Assembly (NCBI RefSeq): GCF_008974225.1 | Contig: NZ_BKZR01000014.1 | Coordinates: 9,962 to 73,961, forward strand | Length of the DNA: 64,000 nt | Direction: 5' to 3' | DNA from: Weizmannia acidilactici | GTDB taxonomy: Bacteria > Bacillota > Bacilli > Bacillales > Bacillaceae_C | Shown: in pieces, positions 44,326-52,562 of the stretch | How positions within the stretch are numbered: position 1 is the stretch's first letter | Layout: each line of letters starts with the position of its first letter | Notes under the pieces: model-generated | Told to the model about the DNA's origin: nothing | What the model saw: only the letters and a program-made list of their open reading frames with translations | Database searches by the model: none | Program-made: the position numbers and the translations under genes

Positions 44326-44886
44326 TCATTGCACCAATTCCCTGATCGTCTTCCCGTCCGCCAATGAAGGCTCCGGTACGCCCATCATGCCATAAATTGT
44401 CGGGGCGATGTCAAACATATGCCCCGTTTAAGCGGGATGCCCTTCCCGTACACAAGCAGGAATGTGCGCAAATCGCTTCTTTTCGAATTGCCACCGTGGT
44501 TCCCGGGTTCGGACGGCGCATGGAAATCGGAATCATCATGTACCCCCTCGCGGCAACAAGGGTCACATCGCCGGCGTACGGATGGTGGAACCATTCGCTT
44601 TTTTTGCTTTGTGTCTTGATGACTGCCTCGTACGGTCGCTCCGGTTTATTTTTCAGAATACAAGGTAAACAGCTGTGATATCTTTGGCATCGGTCCCTTT
44701 TTTCATCATTTTATATAAATTCGGCAGTTCTTTTTTATGCTCATGGATATAATCGATTTTCATGCCATAAAAAGATTGGACAATGATCATTCCTTTTCCG
44801 GAAGCAGCCGATGGGCGGGTCGGCACAATTGCGGTTACAATGGCTGCCAGTATGGTAAAAATAACTGGTCGGCTAAATCGTTTCAT
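44326..44886 (-). pseudogene. broken alkaline-phosphatase/phosphodiesterase-family exported protein
   Basis: The minus-strand start MKRFSRPVIFTILAAIVTAI has a signal peptide and leads into IIVQSFYGMK and ELPNLYKMMKKG, which match the alkaline-phosphatase superfamily opening (usually SFDG with a metal-binding Asp, here Tyr), then a stop. Further pieces follow in shifted frames: GDVTLVAARGYM, then GNHGGNSKRSDLRTFLLVYG, then FDIAPTIYGMMGVPEPSLAD ending at a stop at 44326-44328. About half or more of the usual length is missing. Whether the intact parent was a phosphatase, phosphodiesterase or sulfatase cannot be told. Confidence 0.8.
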
Positions 44887-45169
44887 CCAAAACGCTTCCT
44901 TTCAACAGTAGTAAAATCCTATATCCCGTATTCAAAAGCGGTAAACAGGCATGGTCCTTCCGCAAGCCATTTATTAATTCTTTTTTAAGATTCTATTTTT
45001 ATGATGGTTGATGAGGATAACAAACAGCGGCTGCATTTAAAAAATGCGCCCGGGAATGTGCAAATGGTCACGAACCGGACTGTATATTCAGGGGCCAAAA
45101 TATAAAGAAACGGGGCAGATCTTATCATGTAAAGAATCATCGTCTGCACCAAGTTGGGAGCTGTTACAG

Positions 45170-46255
45170 GTGGCGTATATTGCATGGGCGGTCGCGTTAC
45201 TGTTTGCCATGAATATCGGGGCAAGCGGAGCAGCTGCTTCTATGGGAATTGCATATGGTTCGGGAGCGGTGAGCAAAAGGGTGGCATTATTTTTGTGCGC
45301 TGCAGGCATCTTGCTCGGGGTGGTATCCGGAGGCGGGGAAGTTGTGAAAACGCTCGGCTCGGATATTGTGCCGGAACATATGATTTCGGTGCCTGTTGCC
45401 ATCATCATTCTTGCTGCTGCCACACTTTCTCTGTTTATTGCCAATATGGCCGCTGTTCCTTTATCGACAAGCGAAGTGACCGTGGGTGCGATTGTAGGTG
45501 TCGGAATCGCATACAAAGTACTTTTTGTAAAAAGTATTTTAACGATTGTGTTCTATTGGATTGCGGTACCAATTATTGCATTCCTGCTCGCTTTTTGCGT
45601 TGGGCGGCTTGTCACAGCTGCAAAAAAGTTTGCCGATAATAAAAGTTGGAAAAGGATCCTGCCGTTTTTCGTTATTGCCACAGGGCTTACGGAAGCTGTT
45701 TCTGCCGGCATGAACAATGTCGCCAATGCGGTAGGGCCGATTGTTGCGGCAGGACTGATGAGCGTGCGGGAAGGAATTTGGATTGGCGGGCTGTTTGTCG
45801 CATGTGGCGCACTTTTACTTGGCAGCCGGGTACTGGAAACGAACGGAAAGAAAATTACCGAGATAAGGTTGTTGGAAGGGAGTGCTGTATCGGGGCTTGG
45901 CGGCACTTTGGTGATCATCGCCTCGCATCTTGGGCTTCCGGTGCCGCAAACGCAAATCACGACATGCAGCATTCTTGGAATCGGTATGTCAAAAAAGGGG
46001 CTGCGCATTTTTGAAAAAAAGATCACCGTACGGTTGCTGAAAATTTGGTTGATCTCGCCGTGTTTTTCACTCGTCATCTCCTATAATCTTGTAAAAATTT
46101 TTATTGATTTTGATTTTTATTCCATCATTTTAGTCGGGAGTGTTTTCATTGCCACAATCGGCCTCGCCAGTTTCAGGATGCCGGTAACCCGGGCAGTGTT
46201 AAGCAAAAAATCAACCAAAGTCAAATTAAAAAAACAATACAATGCTGAAAGGTAG
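45170..46255 (+). CDS. cysP: sulfate permease, PiT family (CysP-like)
   Basis: 361 residues, hydrophobic, about ten to eleven membrane segments. It follows B. subtilis CysP closely in the blocks FAMNIGASGAAASMG, PLSTSEVTVGAIVGVG and SAGMNNVANAVGPIVAAG, rather than phosphate-type PiT proteins. Neighbouring sat and cysC support sulfate as substrate. The start chosen is the GTG at 45170, nine bases after TTGGGAG; earlier in-frame codons add a hydrophilic stretch absent from the family. A TATGAT at 45000-45005 is the only promoter hint. Its stop is seven bases before the next gene. Confidence 0.88.
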   Translation: MAYIAWAVALLFAMNIGASGAAASMGIAYGSGAVSKRVALFLCAAGILLGVVSGGGEVVKTLGSDIVPEHMISVPVAIIILAAATLSLFIANMAAVPLSTSEVTVGAIVGVGIAYKVLFVKSILTIVFYWIAVPIIAFLLAFCVGRLVTAAKKFADNKSWKRILPFFVIATGLTEAVSAGMNNVANAVGPIVAAGLMSVREGIWIGGLFVACGALLLGSRVLETNGKKITEIRLLEGSAVSGLGGTLVIIASHLGLPVPQTQITTCSILGIGMSKKGLRIFEKKITVRLLKIWLISPCFSLVISYNLVKIFIDFDFYSIILVGSVFIATIGLASFRMPVTRAVLSKKSTKVKLKKQYNAER

Positions 46256-46262
46256 GGAAAAG

Positions 46263-47216
46263 ATGTCCAGTTTTTTGAATTTTTTCCGAAAAAAGAGAAT
46301 GCATAATAGGGCGGTGCTGATTTTGGGAAACGGCCGTTCAGGCACATCCGTCCTCACCCGCTGTTTAAATTTTATGGGAGTGGACCTTGGGAACGATAAA
46401 ATGCTCGGCCCGAATAAAAAGATCAACCCGAAAGGCTATTTTGAAAATGAAACCATTATTCATCTCCATAAACAATTAGGGGCGGTTTTGCGCTTCAGGC
46501 CGTCACCGGAAGGCTATGAAAATAGCCCTCAAGTGGTGCCGATCAAAAATAAAATAAAGGATTACGTGTACGAGCAGTTCAAAGACAAAGAAGTCTGGGC
46601 GTGGAAAGACCCGCGCACCAATGATTATCTCGCATTATGGAAAGATATACTGGCAGATTTACGCGTAGAACCAAACTGTGTGATTGTTGTCCGCAACCCG
46701 ATTGATGTTGTGGCTTCAAATGTCAGGGCGTGGAACCGCGATGAAACATGGGCGCTGAGGCAATGGCAGTTGCGTACGTTGTTTTCCATCCGGGATACAT
46801 ACGGCTTAAAGCGGATGATTGTGTCGTATGAAGAACTTTTCAATCATACACTGGAGTGCCTGCGCAAAATTTCCACGACACTCGATCTGCCGTGGCCGGA
46901 AGACGAGGCGGAACTGAAATGCAAAATTGAATCTTTTATTGATCCGAAATTGCAAACAAGCAACAGCAACACGAGTTTGGAGGACTTTATAAATCATGGG
47001 GATGTTACCCAGGATGTCAAAGATTTATATTTGCTCGCCCTTGAAGGGACCAAATCCCAGGAAGTCTTCCAGTCTAAAGCATACCATGAGCGGGTTGAAA
47101 AGCTGTATCAGGATTATTTGAATGATTATGGTGTGTTGCACCGTGATCCTCCAAAACCGGAAAAAAATAACTGCCAAAATAGTCTGTTTAATGTTAAAAT
47201 AGAGTATAAACATTAA
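46263..47216 (+). CDS. sulfotransferase-family protein
   Basis: 317 residues, probably cytosolic. The 5'-phosphosulfate-binding loop LILGNGRSGTSVLTRCL is at residues 19-35, and the 3'-phosphate motif VVRNPIDVVAS is near residue 143; together they mark PAPS-dependent sulfotransferases. The acceptor cannot be told. ATG after TAGGGAAAAG, just past cysP. Lying between a sulfate permease and the two PAPS-making enzymes, it is likely to use their product directly. The long middle region (KGYFENETIIHLHKQ) is typical of the bacterial Sulfotransfer_3-type families. Confidence 0.85.
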   Translation: MSSFLNFFRKKRMHNRAVLILGNGRSGTSVLTRCLNFMGVDLGNDKMLGPNKKINPKGYFENETIIHLHKQLGAVLRFRPSPEGYENSPQVVPIKNKIKDYVYEQFKDKEVWAWKDPRTNDYLALWKDILADLRVEPNCVIVVRNPIDVVASNVRAWNRDETWALRQWQLRTLFSIRDTYGLKRMIVSYEELFNHTLECLRKISTTLDLPWPEDEAELKCKIESFIDPKLQTSNSNTSLEDFINHGDVTQDVKDLYLLALEGTKSQEVFQSKAYHERVEKLYQDYLNDYGVLHRDPPKPEKNNCQNSLFNVKIEYKH

Positions 47217-47266
47217 TCCTATCTTTTTTATAGGAAAAATATTCATGAGTGGAGGAATTTTGGAAC

Positions 47267-48424
47267 ATGGCATTTGCAACGAGCGTCCCGCATGGCGGTG
47301 TTTTGGTGAACCGCGAAGACAAAAGTGCGGAGGCTTTGAAACAAGCAAAAAAAAATCAGACACTGGTCGTTTCCGACTGGAGCATTTCCGATTTGGAACT
47401 GATCGCCATTGGGGGGTTCAGCCCGTTGACCGGTTTTATGGGCCAGAGGGATTACGAAAGTGTCGTTGAAAACATGCGCCTTGCAAACGGACTGGTCTGG
47501 AGCATCCCGATCACGCTTCCCGTCACGGAAGAAGAAGCGGAAAGGTTTGCAATCGGCGAAACGATTACATTGAAAGGTGCGGACGGCGTCATTTACGGCA
47601 CGCTCCAACTGGAAGAAAAGTATACGGTTGATAAAGAACGGGAAGCAGAGCTTGTGTATGGCACAACCGATGCGGCGCATCCAGGGGTCAAGCGCCTGTA
47701 TGAAAACGGCGGCGTGTATCTCGCAGGCCCGATTACGCTGCTCAACCGCCCGAACCACGACCAATTTGCAGCCTATTATAAGGATCCGAAAGAAACGCGG
47801 GAAATGTTCGCATCTCTCGGCTGGAAAACGATTGTCGGCTTCCAGACGCGCAACCCTGTGCACCGCGCACATGAATATATCCAAAAAAGCGCACTTGAAA
47901 TTGTGGACGGCCTGCTGTTGAACCCGCTTGTCGGTGAGACGAAAAGCGACGATATCCCGGCCGACATCCGGATGGAAAGTTATGAAGTGATTTTGAAAAA
48001 TTACTATCCGAAAGACCGCGTACGCCTTGTCATTTATCCTGCCGCCATGCGTTATGCGGGGCCAAGGGAAGCGATTCTCCATGCGCTTGTCCGCAAAAAT
48101 TACGGATGCACCCATTTCATTGTTGGGCGTGACCATGCCGGCGTGGGCGACTATTACGGTACATATGAGGCGCAGGAATTAATCAGCACCGTGGAACATG
48201 AGCTCGACATTACGATATTAAAATTTGAACATGCCTTTTACTGCACAAAATGCGGCAACATGGCGACGACAAAAACTTGCCCGCACGGCAAAGAAGACCA
48301 TATTCATTTGAGCGGGACAAAAGTGCGTGAAATGCTGCGCGCGGGCCAAAAACCGCCAAAAGAATTCTCGCGCCCGGAAGTTGCCGAAGTATTGATCAGG
48401 GGCATGAAAGCGCAAGAAAGATGA
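47267..48424 (+). CDS. sat: sulfate adenylyltransferase (ATP sulfurylase)
   Basis: 385 residues, the homo-oligomeric type (not CysDN). It makes APS from ATP and sulfate. Catalytic motifs: QTRNPVHRAHEY at 193-204, GRDHAGVGDYYG at 287-298. A Cys/His cluster (CTKCG and CPH, 326-340) resembles the zinc site of some bacterial and archaeal enzymes. SD GGAGGAA. It begins 50 bases after the sulfotransferase gene with only a weak hairpin between. Confidence 0.96.
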   Translation: MAFATSVPHGGVLVNREDKSAEALKQAKKNQTLVVSDWSISDLELIAIGGFSPLTGFMGQRDYESVVENMRLANGLVWSIPITLPVTEEEAERFAIGETITLKGADGVIYGTLQLEEKYTVDKEREAELVYGTTDAAHPGVKRLYENGGVYLAGPITLLNRPNHDQFAAYYKDPKETREMFASLGWKTIVGFQTRNPVHRAHEYIQKSALEIVDGLLLNPLVGETKSDDIPADIRMESYEVILKNYYPKDRVRLVIYPAAMRYAGPREAILHALVRKNYGCTHFIVGRDHAGVGDYYGTYEAQELISTVEHELDITILKFEHAFYCTKCGNMATTKTCPHGKEDHIHLSGTKVREMLRAGQKPPKEFSRPEVAEVLIRGMKAQER

Positions 48425-48470
48425 CCTTGAAAATTTTTTCTATTAAGTAAAAAGGAGGAAATCCAATCGC

Positions 48471-49091
48471 ATGGCGAAAGCGACCAATATTACGTGGCAC
48501 GAAGCCAAAGTCAAAAAGGAAGACCGCCGGAAGTTGAACGGGCATGGAAGCGCCATCCTTTGGTTTACCGGTTTATCCGGCTCGGGGAAATCGACTTTGT
48601 CTGTTGCCGTGGAACATGAGCTCCACAAACGGGGGATCCGTACCTACATTCTGGACGGGGATAACATCCGCCACGGTTTAAACAAAAATCTCGGATTTTC
48701 CCCGGAAGACCGGAAAGAAAACATCCGCCGCATCGGCGAAGTGTCAAAACTGTTCGTAGATGCAGGCATTATGGTACTGACCGCATTTATTTCGCCGTAC
48801 CAGGCAGACCGGGACATGGTCCGTGAACTGGTGGAAGGCCGTGAGTTTGTCGAAATTTATGTGAAATGCCCGCTGGAAGTGTGCGAAAACAGGGATCCGA
48901 AAGGCTTGTACAAAAAGGCACGCAGCGGTGAAATTAAAAACTTTACCGGTATTGACGCGCCTTATGAAGCGCCTGAATGCCCGGAACTCGTTGTAGACAC
49001 GAATCAACAACCTTTGGAAGATTCCGTCAAACAGGTTATCCAATATTTGGAGGAAAACGATTATATTGAAAAGCAGCCGGTCCGTCTTTAA
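48471..49091 (+). CDS. cysC: adenylylsulfate kinase
   Basis: 206 residues. It phosphorylates APS to PAPS. P-loop GLSGSGKS at 34-41, DGDNIRHGLN at 62-71, FISPY at 106-110 and the lid KGLYKKARSGEIKNFTG are all present. SD AAAGGAGG. Last gene of the cysP-sulfotransferase-sat-cysC group, closed by a terminator. Confidence 0.96.
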   Translation: MAKATNITWHEAKVKKEDRRKLNGHGSAILWFTGLSGSGKSTLSVAVEHELHKRGIRTYILDGDNIRHGLNKNLGFSPEDRKENIRRIGEVSKLFVDAGIMVLTAFISPYQADRDMVRELVEGREFVEIYVKCPLEVCENRDPKGLYKKARSGEIKNFTGIDAPYEAPECPELVVDTNQQPLEDSVKQVIQYLEENDYIEKQPVRL

Positions 49092-49107
49092 TCCGGCTGT
49101 ACCACGG

Positions 49108-49139
49108 CATGCAGCATGTTCCTCTGCTGCATGTTTTTT
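49108..49139 (+). terminator. intrinsic terminator after cysC
   Basis: CATGCAGCA / TGCTGCATG followed by six T's. Confidence 0.9.
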
Positions 49140-49190
49140 AATTGGCGGTGTAAAAATATGCATTAAAATGCTGGAAATATGCAAAAATCT

Positions 49191-49206
49191 ATTTTCAACC
49201 GAAAAT
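49191..49206 (+). promoter_or_regulatory. palindrome upstream of the permease gene
   Basis: ATTTTC-AACC-GAAAAT, a perfect inverted repeat with a 4-base centre, 94 bases before the permease ATG. It resembles a CodY box (AATTTTCWGAAAATT) with a wider gap. The regulator is a guess. Confidence 0.35.
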
Positions 49207-49299
49207 TTTTGTGCTATTGTATGGACGTTGTGCTTTTATCCTGTGAAAAACGTGGAGATATGCTGTCAACAGGGAACAAACGAAATGGAGGTGTTCCTG

Positions 49300-50745
49300 A
49301 TGGATACGAAACAAGATTCCGGGCTTAACCGGAGTTTAAAGGCGCGGCATCTCACCATGATTTCGCTCGGCGGTTCAATTGGGACAGGACTGTTTCTCGG
49401 AAGCGGCGCCGCCATTTACCAGGCGGGCCCGGGGGGTGCACTGCTCGCCTATTTGGTTATCGGTGTAATGGTTTATTTTATTATGACAAGCCTCGGGGAA
49501 CTGGCATCTTTTATGCCGACAAGCGGCGCATTCAGTACATATGCGACCCGCTTTATTGATCCGGCGCTCGGCTTTGCGCTCGGATGGAACTACTGGTACA
49601 GCTGGGCGATCACCTTGGCTGCGGAACTTTCGGCATCCACGCTCGTCATGAAATTCTGGTTTCCACACAGCCCTTCTTGGATGTGGAGCGGCCTGTTTTT
49701 GCTTGTCATTTTTCTGCTGAACATCCTTTCCGTCAAAGGCTACGGCGAAGGGGAATATTGGTTCTCCTTTATTAAAGTGGCCACGATTATCATTTTTATC
49801 GTGGTCGGCACCTTGATGATATTCGGTATTATGGGAGGCAACGCAATCGGTTTTAAAAACTTTACGGTTGGGGATGCGCCTTTCCATGGCGGGGCGCTTG
49901 CCGCACTCGGCGTCTTTATTACGGCAGGGTTCTCTTTCCAGGGGACGGAAATTGTCGGCGTCGCAGCAGGGGAAAGCGAAGATCCGCGCAAAAATGTACC
50001 GAAAGCGATCAGAAGCGTGTTTTGGCGGATCCTTTTGTTTTATGTGCTGGCTATTCTTGTCATCGGGCTGGTCATCCCTTATACGACAAAAACATTGCAG
50101 AGCACAAACATTATGGTGAGCCCGTTTACACTCGTCTTTAAAAAAGCCGGGCTCGCATTTGCGGCTTCGCTCATGAATGCAGTCATTTTAACGGCCGTAT
50201 TATCGGCGGGCAATTCAAGCTTGTATGCTTCGACGAGAATTCTATATGCGATGGCAAAAGAAGGGCAGGCCCCGAAGTTTTTCGCTAGGCTCAATAAACG
50301 CGGCGTGCCAGTTGCGGCGCTCGTGGCCACAACGATTGTCGGCACACTCGCATTTTTGGCATCTGTCTTTGGGGACGGCGCCATTTACATTTGGCTATTA
50401 AACGCAGCCGGTGTCACGGGCTTTATTTTCTGGCTCGGGATTGCCGCCAGCCACTACCGCTTCCGGAAAGCGTATATTGCGCAAGGGCACTCGGTCGAGG
50501 AGCTGCCTTTCCATGCCAAATGGTATCCGTTTGGCCCGATCTTTGCCCTTGTTGTCGGACTGATCGTCATTTTGGCGCAGGATTACCAGGCGTTCCTCGG
50601 CGGCCAAATCGATTGGATGAGCGCACTCGCGGCATACTTGGGCATTCCGTTGTTTGTCATCATGTGGCTCGGCTATAAAATTGCAAAGCGGACAAAAGTT
50701 GTGCCGCTAAAAGCATGTCGGATCGATTTGCAGGAATTCGAATGA
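49300..50745 (+). CDS. amino acid permease, LysP-like
   Basis: 481 residues, twelve membrane segments, AAT family of the APC superfamily. The opening KARHLTMISLGGSIGTGLFLG, the block FSFQGTEIVGVAAGESEDP and the end PFGPIFALVVGLIVILAQ follow E. coli LysP closely, so lysine is the best guess for substrate. ATG eight bases after GGAGG; the longer frame runs back through the cysC terminator and is rejected. A separate unit from the sulfate genes. Confidence 0.85.
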   Translation: MDTKQDSGLNRSLKARHLTMISLGGSIGTGLFLGSGAAIYQAGPGGALLAYLVIGVMVYFIMTSLGELASFMPTSGAFSTYATRFIDPALGFALGWNYWYSWAITLAAELSASTLVMKFWFPHSPSWMWSGLFLLVIFLLNILSVKGYGEGEYWFSFIKVATIIIFIVVGTLMIFGIMGGNAIGFKNFTVGDAPFHGGALAALGVFITAGFSFQGTEIVGVAAGESEDPRKNVPKAIRSVFWRILLFYVLAILVIGLVIPYTTKTLQSTNIMVSPFTLVFKKAGLAFAASLMNAVILTAVLSAGNSSLYASTRILYAMAKEGQAPKFFARLNKRGVPVAALVATTIVGTLAFLASVFGDGAIYIWLLNAAGVTGFIFWLGIAASHYRFRKAYIAQGHSVEELPFHAKWYPFGPIFALVVGLIVILAQDYQAFLGGQIDWMSALAAYLGIPLFVIMWLGYKIAKRTKVVPLKACRIDLQEFE

Positions 50746-50905
50746 GAAAAAGGGCACAAAAGGGCACTGTTCTATAAAAATGGGATGAATTTGAGTTGGA
50801 AGAAGGAGTACAGTCCTTATACAGCGGGATGTTATGTAAACTTAAAATACGCCTGTTTTATTTATCCGCGAATTAATCCTATATATCCACGCATTTTCCG
50901 CGCTG

Positions 50906-50934
50906 TTGGGTTGGAAATCATTATATGGTATGCT
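50906..50934 (+). promoter_or_regulatory. promoter of ybaK
   Basis: TTGGGT at 50906-50911, 17-base spacer, TATGCT at 50929-50934. Confidence 0.5.
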
Positions 50935-50977
50935 CGCCCGGCATTCGTTGAACAATACCCATAAGGAGTGGGTATAG

Positions 50978-51421
50978 ATGCATGAAGTCATTACCACCCT
51001 GTCTGCAAAAAGACGGGAGAGGCAAATCAGATATGAACGCAATCTGCTCCAGGAGCTCCCGATCGAAGCTTTGAAAAAAAGCTTTCAATCCCATTTTGAT
51101 TCATTCCGGATCAACGGGGGAGCCCGGATGGAGCAGAGCGTCGAAGAAGGCTGCTATGATGTGGCCATCGAGGCATATTTATTGGGCGGCCACTACAGCC
51201 GCTTCGGCTACTACGGCGAACCGTTGGAGCAGGCCAAAAAACGGTGTGAAACCGAGTTAAAACATATTACGGATACACTTTACAACTTCTGGCTCTACTG
51301 GACGTTCGGCAAAGATACCATGCAGGAATCGATTTATTATACATGCGAACAGTTTACCGACTACTGGTGGACGTACGGCTTTAAAAAAGGCGAACAAAGG
51401 CGGAAACTGCGGCTTCATTAG
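50978..51421 (+). CDS. ybaK: DUF2521 protein YbaK
   Basis: 147 residues, the same length as B. subtilis YbaK. Soluble, rich in aromatic residues (HYSRFGYYGEP, FWLYWTFGKD, FTDYWWTYGFKKGE). Function unknown. Its place before cwlD matches B. subtilis and marks the return to conserved gene order after the accessory block. SD AAGGAG. Confidence 0.85.
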   Translation: MHEVITTLSAKRRERQIRYERNLLQELPIEALKKSFQSHFDSFRINGGARMEQSVEEGCYDVAIEAYLLGGHYSRFGYYGEPLEQAKKRCETELKHITDTLYNFWLYWTFGKDTMQESIYYTCEQFTDYWWTYGFKKGEQRRKLRLH

Positions 51422-51447
51422 GGGGGGCCGGCTATAGGCGGCCCCCT
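51420..51447 (+). terminator. GC-rich hairpin after ybaK
   Basis: AGGGGGGGCC / GGCCCCCT directly overlapping the stop codon. Very stable stem, but no T run follows, so termination may be imperfect. Confidence 0.55.
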
Positions 51448-51464
51448 CTAAGTTTGTTGCCGGC

Positions 51465-51651
51465 CCGCCGATTTTTTTCGGAATTCCGCTGATTTTCCGA
51501 AAGGTTCCGCTGATAAAGGAAGCTTTTTCGCTGATAAATTTTTCAAGACAGATGCGGGCGGGAGATACGATTTCCGCTGCAGTTCTTTTCTGCCGATATT
51601 TTTAAATTACTGCTGATGTTTTGCCAACTTCCGCTGAGAAAGAGAGATTTT
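51465..51651 (-). repeat. second array of 21-bp periodic repeats, opposite orientation
   Basis: Units reading CCGCTGATT or close variants on the plus strand start at 51465, 51486, 51507 and 51528, exactly 21 bases apart; looser copies follow near 51574, 51593, 51612 and 51631. They are the reverse complement of the AATCRGCGG units at 43.2-43.5 kb. The block fills most of the gap between ybaK and cwlD. Confidence 0.8.
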
Positions 51652-51753
51652 CCACAGTAAAACGGGAAACCGTTTGAGTTCCAACCTTAAAAAAGTTCTA
51701 TTTTCCTTTCTTGTCCCATAACTATCAGTAAGGACAAGGAGAGGGAGATTGAG

Positions 51754-52464
51754 ATGAAACGGAAGATCAAAATCGCGGGGTTTTTGCTCGGGGCCGCCCT
51801 TTTATTTTTGCTTCTGCAGTTTGAATTTTTCCAAAAAGATACATGGCGCCCATGGAATTTGCCGCTTTCCGGAAAAATCATTTATTTGGATCCGGGGCAC
51901 GGCGGTCCGGACGGCGGCGCAACCGGCGATGAGGTGCTGGAAAAAGATGTCGCCTTAAATGTCGCCAGCAAAATCAAAGATTACCTGCAGCAGCAGGGGG
52001 CGCTTGTCATCATGACGCGCGAAACGGACACCGACCTGGCCGATAATGAAACAAGAGGCTACAGCCGGCGCAAAGTGGAAGATTTAAGAAAGCGGCTTTC
52101 CCTCATTAACCAATCGGAAGCTGATCTGTTTATCAGCATCCATTTAAATGCAATTCCGCAATCCCAGTGGCGCGGCGCACAGACATTTTACTTCCCAAGC
52201 ATGGTCGAGAACAAAAGAATTGCAACTTTCATCCAGGCTGAATTGATACGGAACCTTGAAAATACAACGAGGGTTTCGAAAACATTGTCCAATGTATACC
52301 TGTTAAAACATGCGAAAAAACCGGGCTGTCTTGTTGAAATCGGTTTCCTTTCCAATCCGGAAGAACGTCAGCAACTGAAATCCGACGAATACCAGACAAA
52401 AGTGGCCGCATCCATTTATGAAGGGATTATGCGGTACTTTACGAAAGAAAAAGATTTAAAATGA
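51754..52464 (+). CDS. cwlD: germination-specific N-acetylmuramoyl-L-alanine amidase
   Basis: 236 residues. One N-terminal membrane segment (about 7-22), then an Amidase_3 domain with zinc ligands His49 (DPGHGG), Glu63 (VLEKDVAL) and the His of SIHLNA, and the catalytic Glu in VEIGFLSN. It strips side peptides from spore-cortex peptidoglycan so muramic-delta-lactam can form. CATAACTAT at 51717-51725 may be a sporulation-sigma -10. SD AAGGAGAGGGAG. Confidence 0.95.
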   Translation: MKRKIKIAGFLLGAALLFLLLQFEFFQKDTWRPWNLPLSGKIIYLDPGHGGPDGGATGDEVLEKDVALNVASKIKDYLQQQGALVIMTRETDTDLADNETRGYSRRKVEDLRKRLSLINQSEADLFISIHLNAIPQSQWRGAQTFYFPSMVENKRIATFIQAELIRNLENTTRVSKTLSNVYLLKHAKKPGCLVEIGFLSNPEERQQLKSDEYQTKVAASIYEGIMRYFTKEKDLK

Positions 52465-52562
52465 CGGCGCCATCCAGCAAGCCGATCCAGTCCATAAAAT
52501 CGTCAAATTATGGTATACTGGATTCAGGCTGGAAACGACTTCATTCAAGGATGGTGTGAAAA

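Noticed and set aside
44364..44678. Plus-strand open frame opposite the phosphatase pseudogene
   Set aside because: It is the complement of recognisable minus-strand gene fragments and has no family resemblance of its own.
44990..45169. A cysH remnant or S-box riboswitch upstream of cysP
   Set aside because: No PAPS-reductase motif and no S-box consensus could be found on either strand; only CTTATCA is present by chance.
45170..46255. Assignment of the PiT-family permease as a phosphate transporter
   Set aside because: Sequence blocks follow CysP, and the gene is followed by sat and cysC, so sulfate is the better substrate.
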